Assembly: GCF_964340395.1 (NCBI RefSeq)
Contig: NC_135557.1
Location: 3,347,216-3,411,215 of the forward strand
DNA: 64,000 nucleotides
DNA from: Glandiceps talaboti
Taxonomy: Eukaryota > Hemichordata > Enteropneusta > Spengelidae
Reading direction: 5' to 3'
The translations under genes were made by a program, and so were the position numbers. This document shows positions 9,819 through 18,710 of this stretch, one piece after another; positions within the stretch are counted from its first letter, which is position 1; each line of letters begins with the position of its first letter. The notes beneath the pieces are model-generated. The model was given only the letters and a program-made list of their open reading frames with translations, was not told the DNA's origin and made no database searches.

Positions 9819-10571
9819 TTATTCATACCCTAAAATCCATGAGAATGAATCTGTGGTTTTGGAAAAACAGCCCATAAAGTGGATGTAAGTGTATCTTTCT
9901 TGCATGGAATGTATAGCGACCAAAGCATAGACTCTGCCGAGACTGTATGTGTTTGCTAACATGACAGAACCGATTTGAGCCTGGAGCACGGCTTTAGAGA
10001 AAAACGAACGTTTGTATCGAGTGGTTTTGTTTTTCTTTGCTGATTTGTGCTCTTCAATGATATCCCGGTGACTCCTTGTTGTTGTCTTGAGTTCGATAAC
10101 AGTATAATGTTTGGTTTCTACATGAAAAGCAACAATGTCAGTCAAAGCTACACTTGCCTGGTTCATTCCATGCCTAAAATTAGTCACGGGTAATTGACAA
10201 ACGAGTGGAAGGTAACCTTTTTTTTTTAGTGTAGAGAGGATGGTTTGAACAGATGGGCAATGTGTTACGTCATTGTGTTTGATTTTAGCTTGAACTTTTA
10301 AGTCTATGGCTTTACCAACATTCATGGCAGCATGCGGATGAAGTCCAGATTTAGAACATTTTTTCTTTTTCCAAGACCGACGATGGAAATACTTCAGGGG
10401 CGTATGGTGTGGGTCGATTTGTTTCGTAAGTCCTAACAAAGGAGTCCCGTCTGCATAAAATCCGCCTTTACCTCTGACAATGCTATATTTTTTATGTTGG
10501 AGAAGGTGGTCCAACCGATGATTTCTCAAATCTCTAGAATCTAAATCAGCTAAAAACTGCGTTCGTGTCAT
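9819..10571 (-). CDS. PD-(D/E)XK nuclease-like protein
   Basis: 250 aa, minus strand, ATG at 10569-10571. Residues 142-165 carry a core pattern of the PD-(D/E)XK nuclease fold: ALTDIVAFH with Asp145, then a strand with E160-L-K162 (VIELKTTT). A helix with KAVLQAQIG (193-201) follows, matching the Q-containing helix common in exonuclease members. An upstream helix with HPHAAMNVGKAID (78-90) fits the N-terminal glutamate/glycine helix region. The protein is basic. In herpesviruses the alkaline exonuclease (UL12 type), used in DNA maturation and recombination, has this fold, so a similar role is reasonable but inferred. It is divergent from the 4-TM gene with only about 64 bp between start codons. 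It could instead be a Cas4- or YqaJ-like recombination nuclease of another origin. Confidence 0.6.
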   Translation of the reverse strand: MTRTQFLADLDSRDLRNHRLDHLLQHKKYSIVRGKGGFYADGTPLLGLTKQIDPHHTPLKYFHRRSWKKKKCSKSGLHPHAAMNVGKAIDLKVQAKIKHNDVTHCPSVQTILSTLKKKGYLPLVCQLPVTNFRHGMNQASVALTDIVAFHVETKHYTVIELKTTTRSHRDIIEEHKSAKKNKTTRYKRSFFSKAVLQAQIGSVMLANTYSLGRVYALVAIHSMQERYTYIHFMGCFSKTTDSFSWILGYE

Positions 10572-10635
10572 TGAGGTGTATTACTTCTATTAACGTGGGT
10601 TGTTTGAGAGGTCATTAGTAGTAGCTCTGAGCAAC

Positions 10636-11445
10636 ATGATTTCGACCAGGAAAGTTGGTAAGAGTGCTCGTCCTAGTACTTTTGGGGGCAGCAAGAAAGG
10701 CATTAAAACTCGTGTGCAACGAAAGTTTAGGAATGTGTTTGATCGTACAATTGACAGTTTCAGAAGATTAGATGATGAAATTATTGACTGCTACAGGGAG
10801 AAGGGCCTGCGAGCTTGGCACGATCACATACTGCTCAACTTACAAAAGTTCATATATGCTGTTTTTTTCACCATTGCCGCTGTGATGCTGGTAGTCGAAG
10901 GGAATATGGCAGGTGGTGATCCTTGCAAAATGACTGACTTGTACGGTATTTTCAAATTCTGTATTTATCCAATGTATTTGGATTTCAGCATGACCGTATT
11001 GAACGTTTTGTACTTGATTTACCGTGGTTTGAAGGGTGAAGACTCGTTACTTGTAGCCCTGAATGAACCCATGTCATGGGAACGTATTGCTGTACATGCT
11101 TATCCATTGTTAGTTGTGGCTATCTGGACAGTGACTGCACAAAGCGTGCCAATGTGTTTCTTGACCACTGAATACAGGGATTCTGGCTGGTGTCAAGTCT
11201 TCACATCTGGTGTGGTCAAGGCATTGCTAATAGCTGTGCTAGTGTTATCTTTCATACACTTGTTCACTCACATTTACCACCACAGAAAACTGACAAAAGA
11301 AATAGATTTGCGAGGTACCAAACAAAGTCATGACATGACAATGACTGATTTGAGTGAAACAAAATCACTGCTAGAGCCAGAGGCTGTTATGGATGCCGAT
11401 GAAGGTTTATTCCCAGGCGACCATTCACAAACATACAGATATTAA
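10636..11445 (+). CDS. Four-pass membrane protein, unidentified
   Basis: 269 aa from the ATG at 10636; the frame continues upstream to a TTG at 10600 without a better start. A basic N-terminal tail of about 80 residues is followed by four hydrophobic segments, roughly at residues 73-92, 110-132, 155-175 and 198-222. They begin with FIYAVFFTIAAVMLVV, FCIYPMYLDFSM, YPLLVVAIWTV and VKALLIAVLVLSF. The C-terminal tail is Ser/Thr/Asp-rich and probably cytoplasmic. Both predicted external loops have Cys pairs. No family is recognised. It sits between the nuclease-like and RING genes in the compact block, so a viral envelope or membrane role is plausible by context only. Confidence 0.6.
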   Translation: MISTRKVGKSARPSTFGGSKKGIKTRVQRKFRNVFDRTIDSFRRLDDEIIDCYREKGLRAWHDHILLNLQKFIYAVFFTIAAVMLVVEGNMAGGDPCKMTDLYGIFKFCIYPMYLDFSMTVLNVLYLIYRGLKGEDSLLVALNEPMSWERIAVHAYPLLVVAIWTVTAQSVPMCFLTTEYRDSGWCQVFTSGVVKALLIAVLVLSFIHLFTHIYHHRKLTKEIDLRGTKQSHDMTMTDLSETKSLLEPEAVMDADEGLFPGDHSQTYRY

Positions 11446-11544
11446 AACCTGTCGTACACACTGAAAAAGACATCGTGTTGTAGTGTTATTTGTTTTAAAA
11501 GACATCCATATTAGCGTGTGTCGTATACTTTTGGAAAACGAAAG

Positions 11545-14500
11545 ATGGAAAGTGGTGTGTTGTACCCAGATTTAGACAAAACTGTATTGAGGGGGTTAGG
11601 GGGTGGATCGAGTAACAAGAGCTGCTGTTTAATGTCTCTAAACAAGTCCCTTGAAAAGACGTGGAGCAGGTTAAAAGCTGTCGACCCCATACGGATCGAC
11701 AATTTTCTCGAAAAAATATTCAAAATAACAAGTAGCCAAGACTGTGTAACACTTGTCGAAATAGCAAACTTGGCTCGAGAAGTCCCTGTTGTGCAGAATG
11801 GCAAACCATGTAACCTGTATGACATAGTCAGGGAAATGGTCATGCATCAAAGGGAGTTTGTTGTCTATGGTGTATATTCCAACAGTAGTGCGTTCAACAG
11901 TGTCTGTACAGTGAACAACAATCCTCTGTTGGATGATTTCTCGGAAGGCAAAAGACTTAAAGGTGGTAGCAAAAGTATACAGACGTCTTCAGTGTGGCAT
12001 GAAAGACTGTGTGACATCAACGGTTTAGATAAATTTTACACCATCAACAGACTTGATGGGACCATGACTATGGCCAAAACCTACCTTGATGCTCCCCATT
12101 CCCTTGTGGTTGGTAGCCCTCCTCTCATGGACAAAACGTGGCAGGCACTAAAGGGCATGTTGAATTCTGGCCAGTGTATTTCAGTTGATGAATTAAAGGA
12201 GGACGGTTTCTGTTTTCAGGCTTATGTGTTTTTGCTAGGTAGACTTCGTTCATTTCTAAATTGTCGTCAAGGTAACAACAAAATAACCATTCTGCCAAGA
12301 AGAGAAGAAACACTCTTAGCCAAGATTCCAAAAAGCATTGTAACAGACAGTGTCATGTTTGTATCTGAAGAAAAGCATGGTGTTGTGTCATTCAAAAAAT
12401 TGATAAAACATTTGCAGCAAAGATATGAAGTCGAAAGTGCCATTGGTATCGAACTGTACCTCTTGGCACATGACTGGGCATCTGCTAACGTCAGAGTTTT
12501 TATGAAAGGGGACCACCTGAGTCATGGCGATCTAGAATTCGAAGATCAGCCAGAAGAGAGGAGATGTGTGTTATCATTACTACAGACATTTGAACCAACA
12601 GCAGATGTCAGAAACCATCCAAAAATTGCAGACGTGCTGTTGGGCCTTAGATTCAGCTGTAGAATGCGAGACTGCAATGACAGGTTTGCTAATGAAAGGT
12701 ATGTAACACGTCACCTGTTTGAAAAGCACGGGTTGTCTGAGCAACAAATTGAGGAAACGCATGCACTGGACACTTGTGAAACGGCTAACTTTTACAGGTT
12801 TTTCGACGAGTGTAGGTGGTTGGACAGAAACGAACGACTTCGACACAGGGAAGCATGCAGGCTGCTACCCAGCCTTACAGAAAAAAGTAAGGAGTTTGTA
12901 AAAATGCATGTGCAAAACACAGTGAAAAGAAACGGGTTAAAAGCGGAAATAAAGCGGTTGAGAGAGTTTATGCAGAAATCACATGACACCGATGTTATAA
13001 CACTTTTGAAAAGGACTTTGGCCAGGCGACAACAACATCTTGACATCAGTATGTCTCGCATGTTATCTGAAGAAGAATTTGAATCTCTGTATAACATGTG
13101 GTTGGGTGTGATCAGAGACAGAACAGAGGAAAACAATACTATAGCTAACTTTCAACGAGAGTGTGAAGAGGCTGTATCGTTAAACCAATCGTGGAAAGCA
13201 TTCAACCTGGCAGAAACGGATTTTCAGAACTCGCTAGAAAGATGTGGTGGCAGAGACTTTAGTTCTACATCCAATCAGGTCCTAGAAATGGAACTAGTAA
13301 ATGATGCAAACGACCCACAGACAGGAAGTCTGCGCTCATCCATTCTAACTAACAGACTCATCCAGGGTCGAACATCACCAAGCAATGACAACACAGATGC
13401 AAAGAAAATGTACTTGACCAAAATGGTTTCCAGTGTCAAAGCTTATCCATCAAATCATCCCGAAACAGATTTCTTGCAGCTGTCGACAGCAACTGACACT
13501 AACATCCATGATAATCCCAGACAAGTGAAAAGAAAACACGATGACGGGGTTATCAAACTTCGCTTTCCAGCCCAAGGCAACAAAAGCAGAGAGAAATCGA
13601 GCATGTTCCCAATGGAAAACCCGTCCCTTAAGAAACATTTCTTCAACCAGATCGATCAACTTAAACCTGCTTGTGACGACAGCAATGATGAGTTGATTCT
13701 GTTAGAGCCAACGAAAATCAAAGTCCACGGATCTGATTGTTTTGTGGACGTGTGCAACATCATGGAAAAAATAGTAACTGTAGAGAATCCTGAACACAGC
13801 AGGGCATTTGAAATGAAGACTCTAATCGTGCAAACACTGAACAATTTTTTCCTTTTGAGCCAAAAAGGAATACTGTTTCTCCAACAACACATACAGTCGC
13901 AAGTGTTGGTCAAAAGCTTGGGAAGCCCCACTACATTTAGACAGACATGGATTCAGTGTTTACAGCAATTGTTTAAACTTCTCAACGAAAACGAGAGAGG
14001 TCATAAGAATTCTTTTTTCCTGAAACGCTACTTTAAACGAAACGACCCATACAAGTGCATTGTATATGTTGACAGAGATACAGCTTACGACGACATTGTA
14101 GCACAATGCAGTGGAGACAGTTGCAGAGTCAGTGATGATGACAGTGACAGAGATGACAATGATGAGGAAAGACCCCTTTCAAATCGAAAGTGGGAGAGAG
14201 CAGACTGTGCACTATGTTTGGAACCTTTGGGACCCAACAGGGAACTGCAGGGCCTTAACTGTGCTGGCCAGAGACTCAGAAAGCGTCTAGGTGTTGACCA
14301 GTCAGATGACGAACTGATTCGTTATGCAAACAGTCAACACCAGTCCGACGACTGGAACGGCTGTCACTTGTTTCACGAGTCATGTCTGCAGGAGAATTTA
14401 AGAGTAAATGCCATGGACGAAGAAACGTCTCAATTTTCATGTCCAATATGCCGCACTGCAATATACCAAAGACAACAGTTGGACATCATTCAGTTCAAAC

Positions 14501-15105
14501 TATGTACAGACACGAAGATATCACAAAATACATTTGATGTGAAATCTATGTCAAATGCACGTGAAACTGTGAGTCTCAAACTTCAGAAAATACAACTTTC
14601 ATCGTCACGGGACATTGGGGATTTGAAGTCCACCATACGGAAGTCGCTATCTCGTCCACCACTCAAATACAATGACAAAACTCAACCCAAGTACACACTC
14701 AAAGAGTACACAGAGTATTTACCACGAAGAGTAGAAGAACGAAATGTGCAGAACCTTTTCGATAAAATGTGTTCTAAAAATGTAATCGAATACACAGATG
14801 AATTTGCCATGCAACAAGTTAAAGTGAAACCAAAATTTCGCTATAATGTAGATGCAAGCATGAAATTCAAGAATGTCGAAAGTTTAAGCGAAGAGTACTT
14901 CCCACAAAGACGAACCGCGGAATACCTGCATTCTAAAAAAGGATTCGAAAACACAGTAGAATTTGCCATGCCAAAAACAAAAGAGAAACCAAGATTTCGC
15001 TACAATGAAGACACAAGCATGAAATGCAAGTACGTCGAAAGTGTAGATGAAGATGAAGAGGAAGACAGAACAGTACAAAATACTTATCCCGTGCCAATTT
15101 TTTGA
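11545..15105 (+). CDS. Large C2H2 plus RING-finger protein (probable E3 ubiquitin ligase)
   Basis: 1186 aa from the ATG at 11545; the frame is open to a GTG at 11518. A C2H2 finger spans C372, C377, H390 and H395 (spacing C-x4-C-x12-H-x4-H). A charged helical region follows (about 400-520), then a Ser/Asn-rich linker. A RING-H2 finger occupies residues 888-970: CALC at the start, CHLFHESC in the middle and CPIC at the end, with an unusually long insert between the first and second pairs and no residue between the central Cys and His. The C-terminal 100 residues contain two copies, about 60 residues apart, of a motif around KPKFRYN / KPRFRYN, ending in an acidic tail. RING proteins are numerous in mollusc herpesviruses. 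Ubiquitin ligase activity is inferred from the fold; substrates are unknown. An AATAAA at 15136-15141 follows. Confidence 0.7.
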   Translation: MESGVLYPDLDKTVLRGLGGGSSNKSCCLMSLNKSLEKTWSRLKAVDPIRIDNFLEKIFKITSSQDCVTLVEIANLAREVPVVQNGKPCNLYDIVREMVMHQREFVVYGVYSNSSAFNSVCTVNNNPLLDDFSEGKRLKGGSKSIQTSSVWHERLCDINGLDKFYTINRLDGTMTMAKTYLDAPHSLVVGSPPLMDKTWQALKGMLNSGQCISVDELKEDGFCFQAYVFLLGRLRSFLNCRQGNNKITILPRREETLLAKIPKSIVTDSVMFVSEEKHGVVSFKKLIKHLQQRYEVESAIGIELYLLAHDWASANVRVFMKGDHLSHGDLEFEDQPEERRCVLSLLQTFEPTADVRNHPKIADVLLGLRFSCRMRDCNDRFANERYVTRHLFEKHGLSEQQIEETHALDTCETANFYRFFDECRWLDRNERLRHREACRLLPSLTEKSKEFVKMHVQNTVKRNGLKAEIKRLREFMQKSHDTDVITLLKRTLARRQQHLDISMSRMLSEEEFESLYNMWLGVIRDRTEENNTIANFQRECEEAVSLNQSWKAFNLAETDFQNSLERCGGRDFSSTSNQVLEMELVNDANDPQTGSLRSSILTNRLIQGRTSPSNDNTDAKKMYLTKMVSSVKAYPSNHPETDFLQLSTATDTNIHDNPRQVKRKHDDGVIKLRFPAQGNKSREKSSMFPMENPSLKKHFFNQIDQLKPACDDSNDELILLEPTKIKVHGSDCFVDVCNIMEKIVTVENPEHSRAFEMKTLIVQTLNNFFLLSQKGILFLQQHIQSQVLVKSLGSPTTFRQTWIQCLQQLFKLLNENERGHKNSFFLKRYFKRNDPYKCIVYVDRDTAYDDIVAQCSGDSCRVSDDDSDRDDNDEERPLSNRKWERADCALCLEPLGPNRELQGLNCAGQRLRKRLGVDQSDDELIRYANSQHQSDDWNGCHLFHESCLQENLRVNAMDEETSQFSCPICRTAIYQRQQLDIIQFKLCTDTKISQNTFDVKSMSNARETVSLKLQKIQLSSSRDIGDLKSTIRKSLSRPPLKYNDKTQPKYTLKEYTEYLPRRVEERNVQNLFDKMCSKNVIEYTDEFAMQQVKVKPKFRYNVDASMKFKNVESLSEEYFPQRRTAEYLHSKKGFENTVEFAMPKTKEKPRFRYNEDTSMKCKYVESVDEDEEEDRTVQNTYPVPIF

Positions 15106-15195
15106 ATATTCATTTGAACACAAAATACAAAAGTTAATAAATGAATACACAAACAAAAAATGGTTTCTTTTTTTGACTTTTTCCCCCTCTCTTAT

Positions 15196-16404
15196 CTAGG
15201 GTTCTAATCTTAACAACTTAGCTAAACCGTCCACGTGTTGACGGACAGTTTTCCATGTGAAGTCACGTGTGTCAGTCTTTATTAAAGAAAGAAAAGTTGC
15301 CACTGCTCTTCTCAGTTCCATATCTCTTGAATTGGCCCTACAGGAACCGTAACACAAATGACTAGGTCTGCAGCATTTGGCATGATTTCCATCATGTAAA
15401 TACAATTCGCATCTCACAGGGTGATGTCGAACCACGTGTCTCTCTAGATTGTCACCATTGTGGGAAAACAAATCAACTGGCCTGAAGCCCGAATACTTCC
15501 ACAGAGCAACTTTTCTGTAAGTGGCACTTTGGGGAGAAAGCCAGCAGCCACTGGGTGGAAACACGTCACATGCAGAGAAAGTCTGAAGAATGTAGTCAGA
15601 AAGAGAACTGGGGGTTCGACGAAGACGCCGCGCGCTCGATTCCACATCAATCATGTCAAAAATGGGGTTGTAGAAGTCACCGAATTTCTTACAAAGTTCT
15701 TCATGTACATGTAATGTGTACTCATTGTTTTTGCATTCTGGCTGGAGAACAAACGGTAACATAGAACAAGAGATGTCCCTGTCTCTTTCCCACTGCAGGA
15801 AATCATTGTCATACAAAGGAGCTTCAACAGGTTTCCATTTTCTCATTACCATAAACCTTGTAGGAGACAAAAGTCTCACTTGTTTGACAAGACGTGGATT
15901 GAACAATCTCCAGACAGTCTTCCCGGGGGATTGACCTATATTTCTCATGAGTGCGTCGTATTTGCAAGCTGCATTGGTGAGATCGATATGATGGTTTGAT
16001 TTTCTTTCGTCCAAAACACAGTCACTCTCAGTCCAACACATGTCGAGTGCAACGTCATATTCAGGCAAGTCTATTTCAGAAGCAAATACGACTTTAGGTG
16101 ACTGACGACCACTTAGACCTAAAAAGGCTTCCGTTTTACACTCTGCTCCAACTGCTCTCTTAGCATACAGCACTGATGGTCGAGGTTCTTTGTTAGTAGG
16201 TGTTGGAATTGGTTGAGGTCTGACAGAAGCAAGTGGTTTGATTGATTGCCCACTACCGTCATCCACTTTCAAACAAAGGTCACTCAACATATCAACCACT
16301 GCATCGTATTTGTCGTATTTGTCATATTTATTTTCGTCATGGTCCTTTCTCGCGACAAGTCTTTTTGGTTTTGTTTCACAACCCTTGTAGGACAAATGAG
16401 CCAT
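15196..16404 (-). CDS. Protein with a His-Me (HNH-type) endonuclease zinc loop
   Basis: 402 aa on the minus strand, ATG at 16402-16404. Residues 1-110 are charged and low-complexity (a KYDKYDKYD repeat, a Pro-rich stretch). Residues about 285-360 show the zinc-binding loop arrangement of His-Me finger homing-type endonucleases: an SGCWLS opening, then CELYLHDGNHAKCCRPSHL, then GSCRANSRDME. This matches the family pattern of an H-x-C...C-x-x-P-x-H-L core followed by an N-x-x-D helix. Whether the catalytic His is kept is uncertain, since the order around HDGNH is shifted from the usual form. It is convergent with the RING gene and divergent from the 16487 gene (82 bp between ATGs). Function could be nicking or cleavage of DNA, or zinc-mediated binding only. 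Confidence 0.5.
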   Translation of the reverse strand: MAHLSYKGCETKPKRLVARKDHDENKYDKYDKYDAVVDMLSDLCLKVDDGSGQSIKPLASVRPQPIPTPTNKEPRPSVLYAKRAVGAECKTEAFLGLSGRQSPKVVFASEIDLPEYDVALDMCWTESDCVLDERKSNHHIDLTNAACKYDALMRNIGQSPGKTVWRLFNPRLVKQVRLLSPTRFMVMRKWKPVEAPLYDNDFLQWERDRDISCSMLPFVLQPECKNNEYTLHVHEELCKKFGDFYNPIFDMIDVESSARRLRRTPSSLSDYILQTFSACDVFPPSGCWLSPQSATYRKVALWKYSGFRPVDLFSHNGDNLERHVVRHHPVRCELYLHDGNHAKCCRPSHLCYGSCRANSRDMELRRAVATFLSLIKTDTRDFTWKTVRQHVDGLAKLLRLEP

Positions 16405-16486
16405 CGTGGTTTAATTCCACTTATTCACACGTTCATTCATACCTACTATTTACGAACAACATCATTTTGCTAAGGAACGAGAAAGG
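16405..16486. promoter_or_regulatory. Short divergent promoter region
   Basis: Only 82 bp separate the ATGs of the minus-strand zinc-loop gene and the plus-strand 261-aa gene, so both promoters must overlap here or reach into the opposite gene. The sequence is AT-rich, but no canonical TATAAA was found. Confidence 0.35.
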
Positions 16487-17272
16487 ATGGAAGACAAAGG
16501 GAGTGATAATTGGATAACACTCACTGCATGGCACATACCAACATCTGTGTTTGTAAGACTAGACTGTGACATTGATGATATTAGGTTTGACACATACGAA
16601 GAGGCACTGACACTGACAGATCCAGACAATCCCTATCAATGTGCATATTCAAACATACCAGTTTACTCTGCAAAAACAGGAAAACGTATAACTGTTGATA
16701 TCAGAGACTGTTCATTTGATTTGAAAACTGACACATTCGATCACTATGAACACTACCATCGCACAATGTTGATGCTTTTCTCACATCTACCATGGCTTGT
16801 TACATGCAATGGGCAGACATTACGATTGCCATTGCCGAGGGAAGCTGCTCCATTCAGGTTCAGGTCTATTGAAGTGTCTGCCAAACAAATGACTGAAGGT
16901 TTACACGAGTTCCCAGCTTTGAGGTTGTACCTAGAAAACAAAAACATGCAGCTAATACAATCAGTCGACATGCCAAAAGTGATCATACAGTTGAAACGAA
17001 AAGAAACCAAAAAGGGATTCAGACCTCTACTGAAGGGGAAAGCCAAGTCCATCAACAACATTGAATGTATGACATTAGATAGCATAATAAACGAAGACAC
17101 CTTGGCAAGAGTCTTGAAATCTTCGGGCTGGGATTTAGCCTACTTGGACGATTTCCACAGAGCATGCCGTGGAGTGTGGAAAAGTTTCAGGTCTATGATG
17201 ATCATAGGGCAAAATAAATTGTGTACGGAAATTCCAATATCGCCACTTGCAATGTCACAAAAGAATGTATAA
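16487..17272 (+). CDS. Unidentified 261-aa protein
   Basis: The ATG at 16487 follows a stop-rich region. The predicted protein is soluble, mixed alpha/beta, with no TM segment, signal peptide or zinc motif. It has an acidic N-terminal half (DCDIDDIRFDTYEEALTLTD) and a basic patch near residues 170-190 (QLKRKETKKGF). The family is not recognised. Size and composition would allow a capsid accessory or tegument-like role, but nothing in the sequence proves it. Two overlapping AATAAA-like signals (around 17293-17303) lie between this gene and the 8-TM gene, so the two are probably separate transcripts in spite of the 44-bp gap. Confidence 0.6.
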   Translation: MEDKGSDNWITLTAWHIPTSVFVRLDCDIDDIRFDTYEEALTLTDPDNPYQCAYSNIPVYSAKTGKRITVDIRDCSFDLKTDTFDHYEHYHRTMLMLFSHLPWLVTCNGQTLRLPLPREAAPFRFRSIEVSAKQMTEGLHEFPALRLYLENKNMQLIQSVDMPKVIIQLKRKETKKGFRPLLKGKAKSINNIECMTLDSIINEDTLARVLKSSGWDLAYLDDFHRACRGVWKSFRSMMIIGQNKLCTEIPISPLAMSQKNV

Positions 17273-17316
17273 ATGAGTTGTAAGGTTATGAAAAATAAAA
17301 TAAAAATGAAAACAAA

Positions 17317-18642
17317 ATGAGAGAAGTTTGCATTTCAATATTGATTCTCCTCTGTCTTTCTCTGACATGGATCATTGAAGTTCTCATTCAAATAGACATC
17401 TATCCCCTTGTGGATTGGCAGGTCATTGTACCTGCCACCAGCTATTATCTTCTGGCCAGGTTTGCAACTGAAGCCCATGAAGTCAGAGATTCGGTCACTT
17501 ATCAAGTTTTCAGCAAACTGGCTTGGTTAAACTGCATCGTCCTTTTTGTGAGTGGTAATTTGTCACTGCTTTACAACATATTTACCCACTTGAGTGTTTG
17601 TGCCTTGTCAGACGGTGACCACATAGCCATTGCAAAACAGGCATTCGGCTGCAACAATAACACCCTGAGCGAATGCCACCAAATCATCACAGACGGTCCT
17701 TCAAGACTTGATATCGAACACCAGCGGTGTCCCGAAGTTCGGTTAGGTAATGGAGCATCTGCTTTGTATTACTTAACAATGTGTGTATTCAGATACATTC
17801 CAAGTGGCATTTTACCGCTTCTCTTGCACATACGCACGAAAGGACGTCCAAGATGTGTGACAGACAGTCAGTTTTGCATATACGAAGGCAATATCAAAGA
17901 GTTAGCCTATGGTGTCATACCGTTTCAACGCTATCTTGTGGCCACTGTTGTGTTGTGTGCATGTCTGTTTGTGGAGGCACTGCCAGGGTATGAAAGCTAC
18001 AGTATGATCAGTTGGTTACCCACTATACCCTTTTTGGCCTGTTGCCTGCTCAGTTACTCTCTGAGAGAAGACAAAGGAAGAAGACTTGTGTCCAATGCAA
18101 AACACAACGATGCAATCAGACGATGCTTATCTATGGTCACGTACACAATAGCCATAACATCTGTTGCTTTTGCCCTGCTCGATTTTGCAAAACGAGGCAT
18201 ATTTTTGTTAACAGGTCCTTGTTTATTTGACAACACGCATTTATTCCCAGAATGTTACAGGTTAGACAGTAGTGAGGAGGAATGCATGGAGGTTATTCTT
18301 CGAACGAGTCCAGCAAGAACAGACGTGTACAACTGCCCTAAAAACAGACTAGGTCCCTTTTGGTCAAAAGTGATGTACATGTCGTGGAGCATAAGGGTGT
18401 TTTTCCTTGTTTTTTATCACGGTATTTTAATAGGCGTCCATAGCCACTACGAGCCAGTATCCATCAAGTCGGCACTGTCCATGGCATCTTATGGTGGAAA
18501 ACTACCCCCTGACATAAAAGTGTCCAGGCCAAAAGAACAAACAACAAAAAAAGATAAAAATCCAGTCAATAAAGGAGACCAACCCCTTCCATCCACATCA
18601 TGTTCCAATTTAAGAGAAAGGACAGTAGAAAAACTAGTGTAG
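17317..18642 (+). CDS. Eight-pass membrane protein with internal duplication
   Basis: 441 aa from the ATG at 17317. About eight hydrophobic segments fall into two sets of four. Each half has a large Cys-rich loop of similar design. In the first half it contains SECHQIITDGPSRLD then CPEVRLG; in the second EECMEVILRTSPARTD then CPKNRLG. Each is followed by a hydrophobic segment with a conserved R-x-(F/I)-x(2-3) start. This shows that the gene arose by tandem duplication of a 4-TM unit. The last 60 residues form a Lys/Ser/Pro-rich cytoplasmic tail. No transporter or receptor signature was recognised. The neighbouring 4-TM protein at 10636 has the same number of passes as one half but no clear sequence match by eye. 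Confidence 0.65.
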   Translation: MREVCISILILLCLSLTWIIEVLIQIDIYPLVDWQVIVPATSYYLLARFATEAHEVRDSVTYQVFSKLAWLNCIVLFVSGNLSLLYNIFTHLSVCALSDGDHIAIAKQAFGCNNNTLSECHQIITDGPSRLDIEHQRCPEVRLGNGASALYYLTMCVFRYIPSGILPLLLHIRTKGRPRCVTDSQFCIYEGNIKELAYGVIPFQRYLVATVVLCACLFVEALPGYESYSMISWLPTIPFLACCLLSYSLREDKGRRLVSNAKHNDAIRRCLSMVTYTIAITSVAFALLDFAKRGIFLLTGPCLFDNTHLFPECYRLDSSEEECMEVILRTSPARTDVYNCPKNRLGPFWSKVMYMSWSIRVFFLVFYHGILIGVHSHYEPVSIKSALSMASYGGKLPPDIKVSRPKEQTTKKDKNPVNKGDQPLPSTSCSNLRERTVEKLV

Positions 18643-18710
18643 GATTTTCGTGACGGGAAAATCTATACTAACGTAAAACAAATTGGAAACTTTTAAAAGA
18701 AAAGAGAGAA

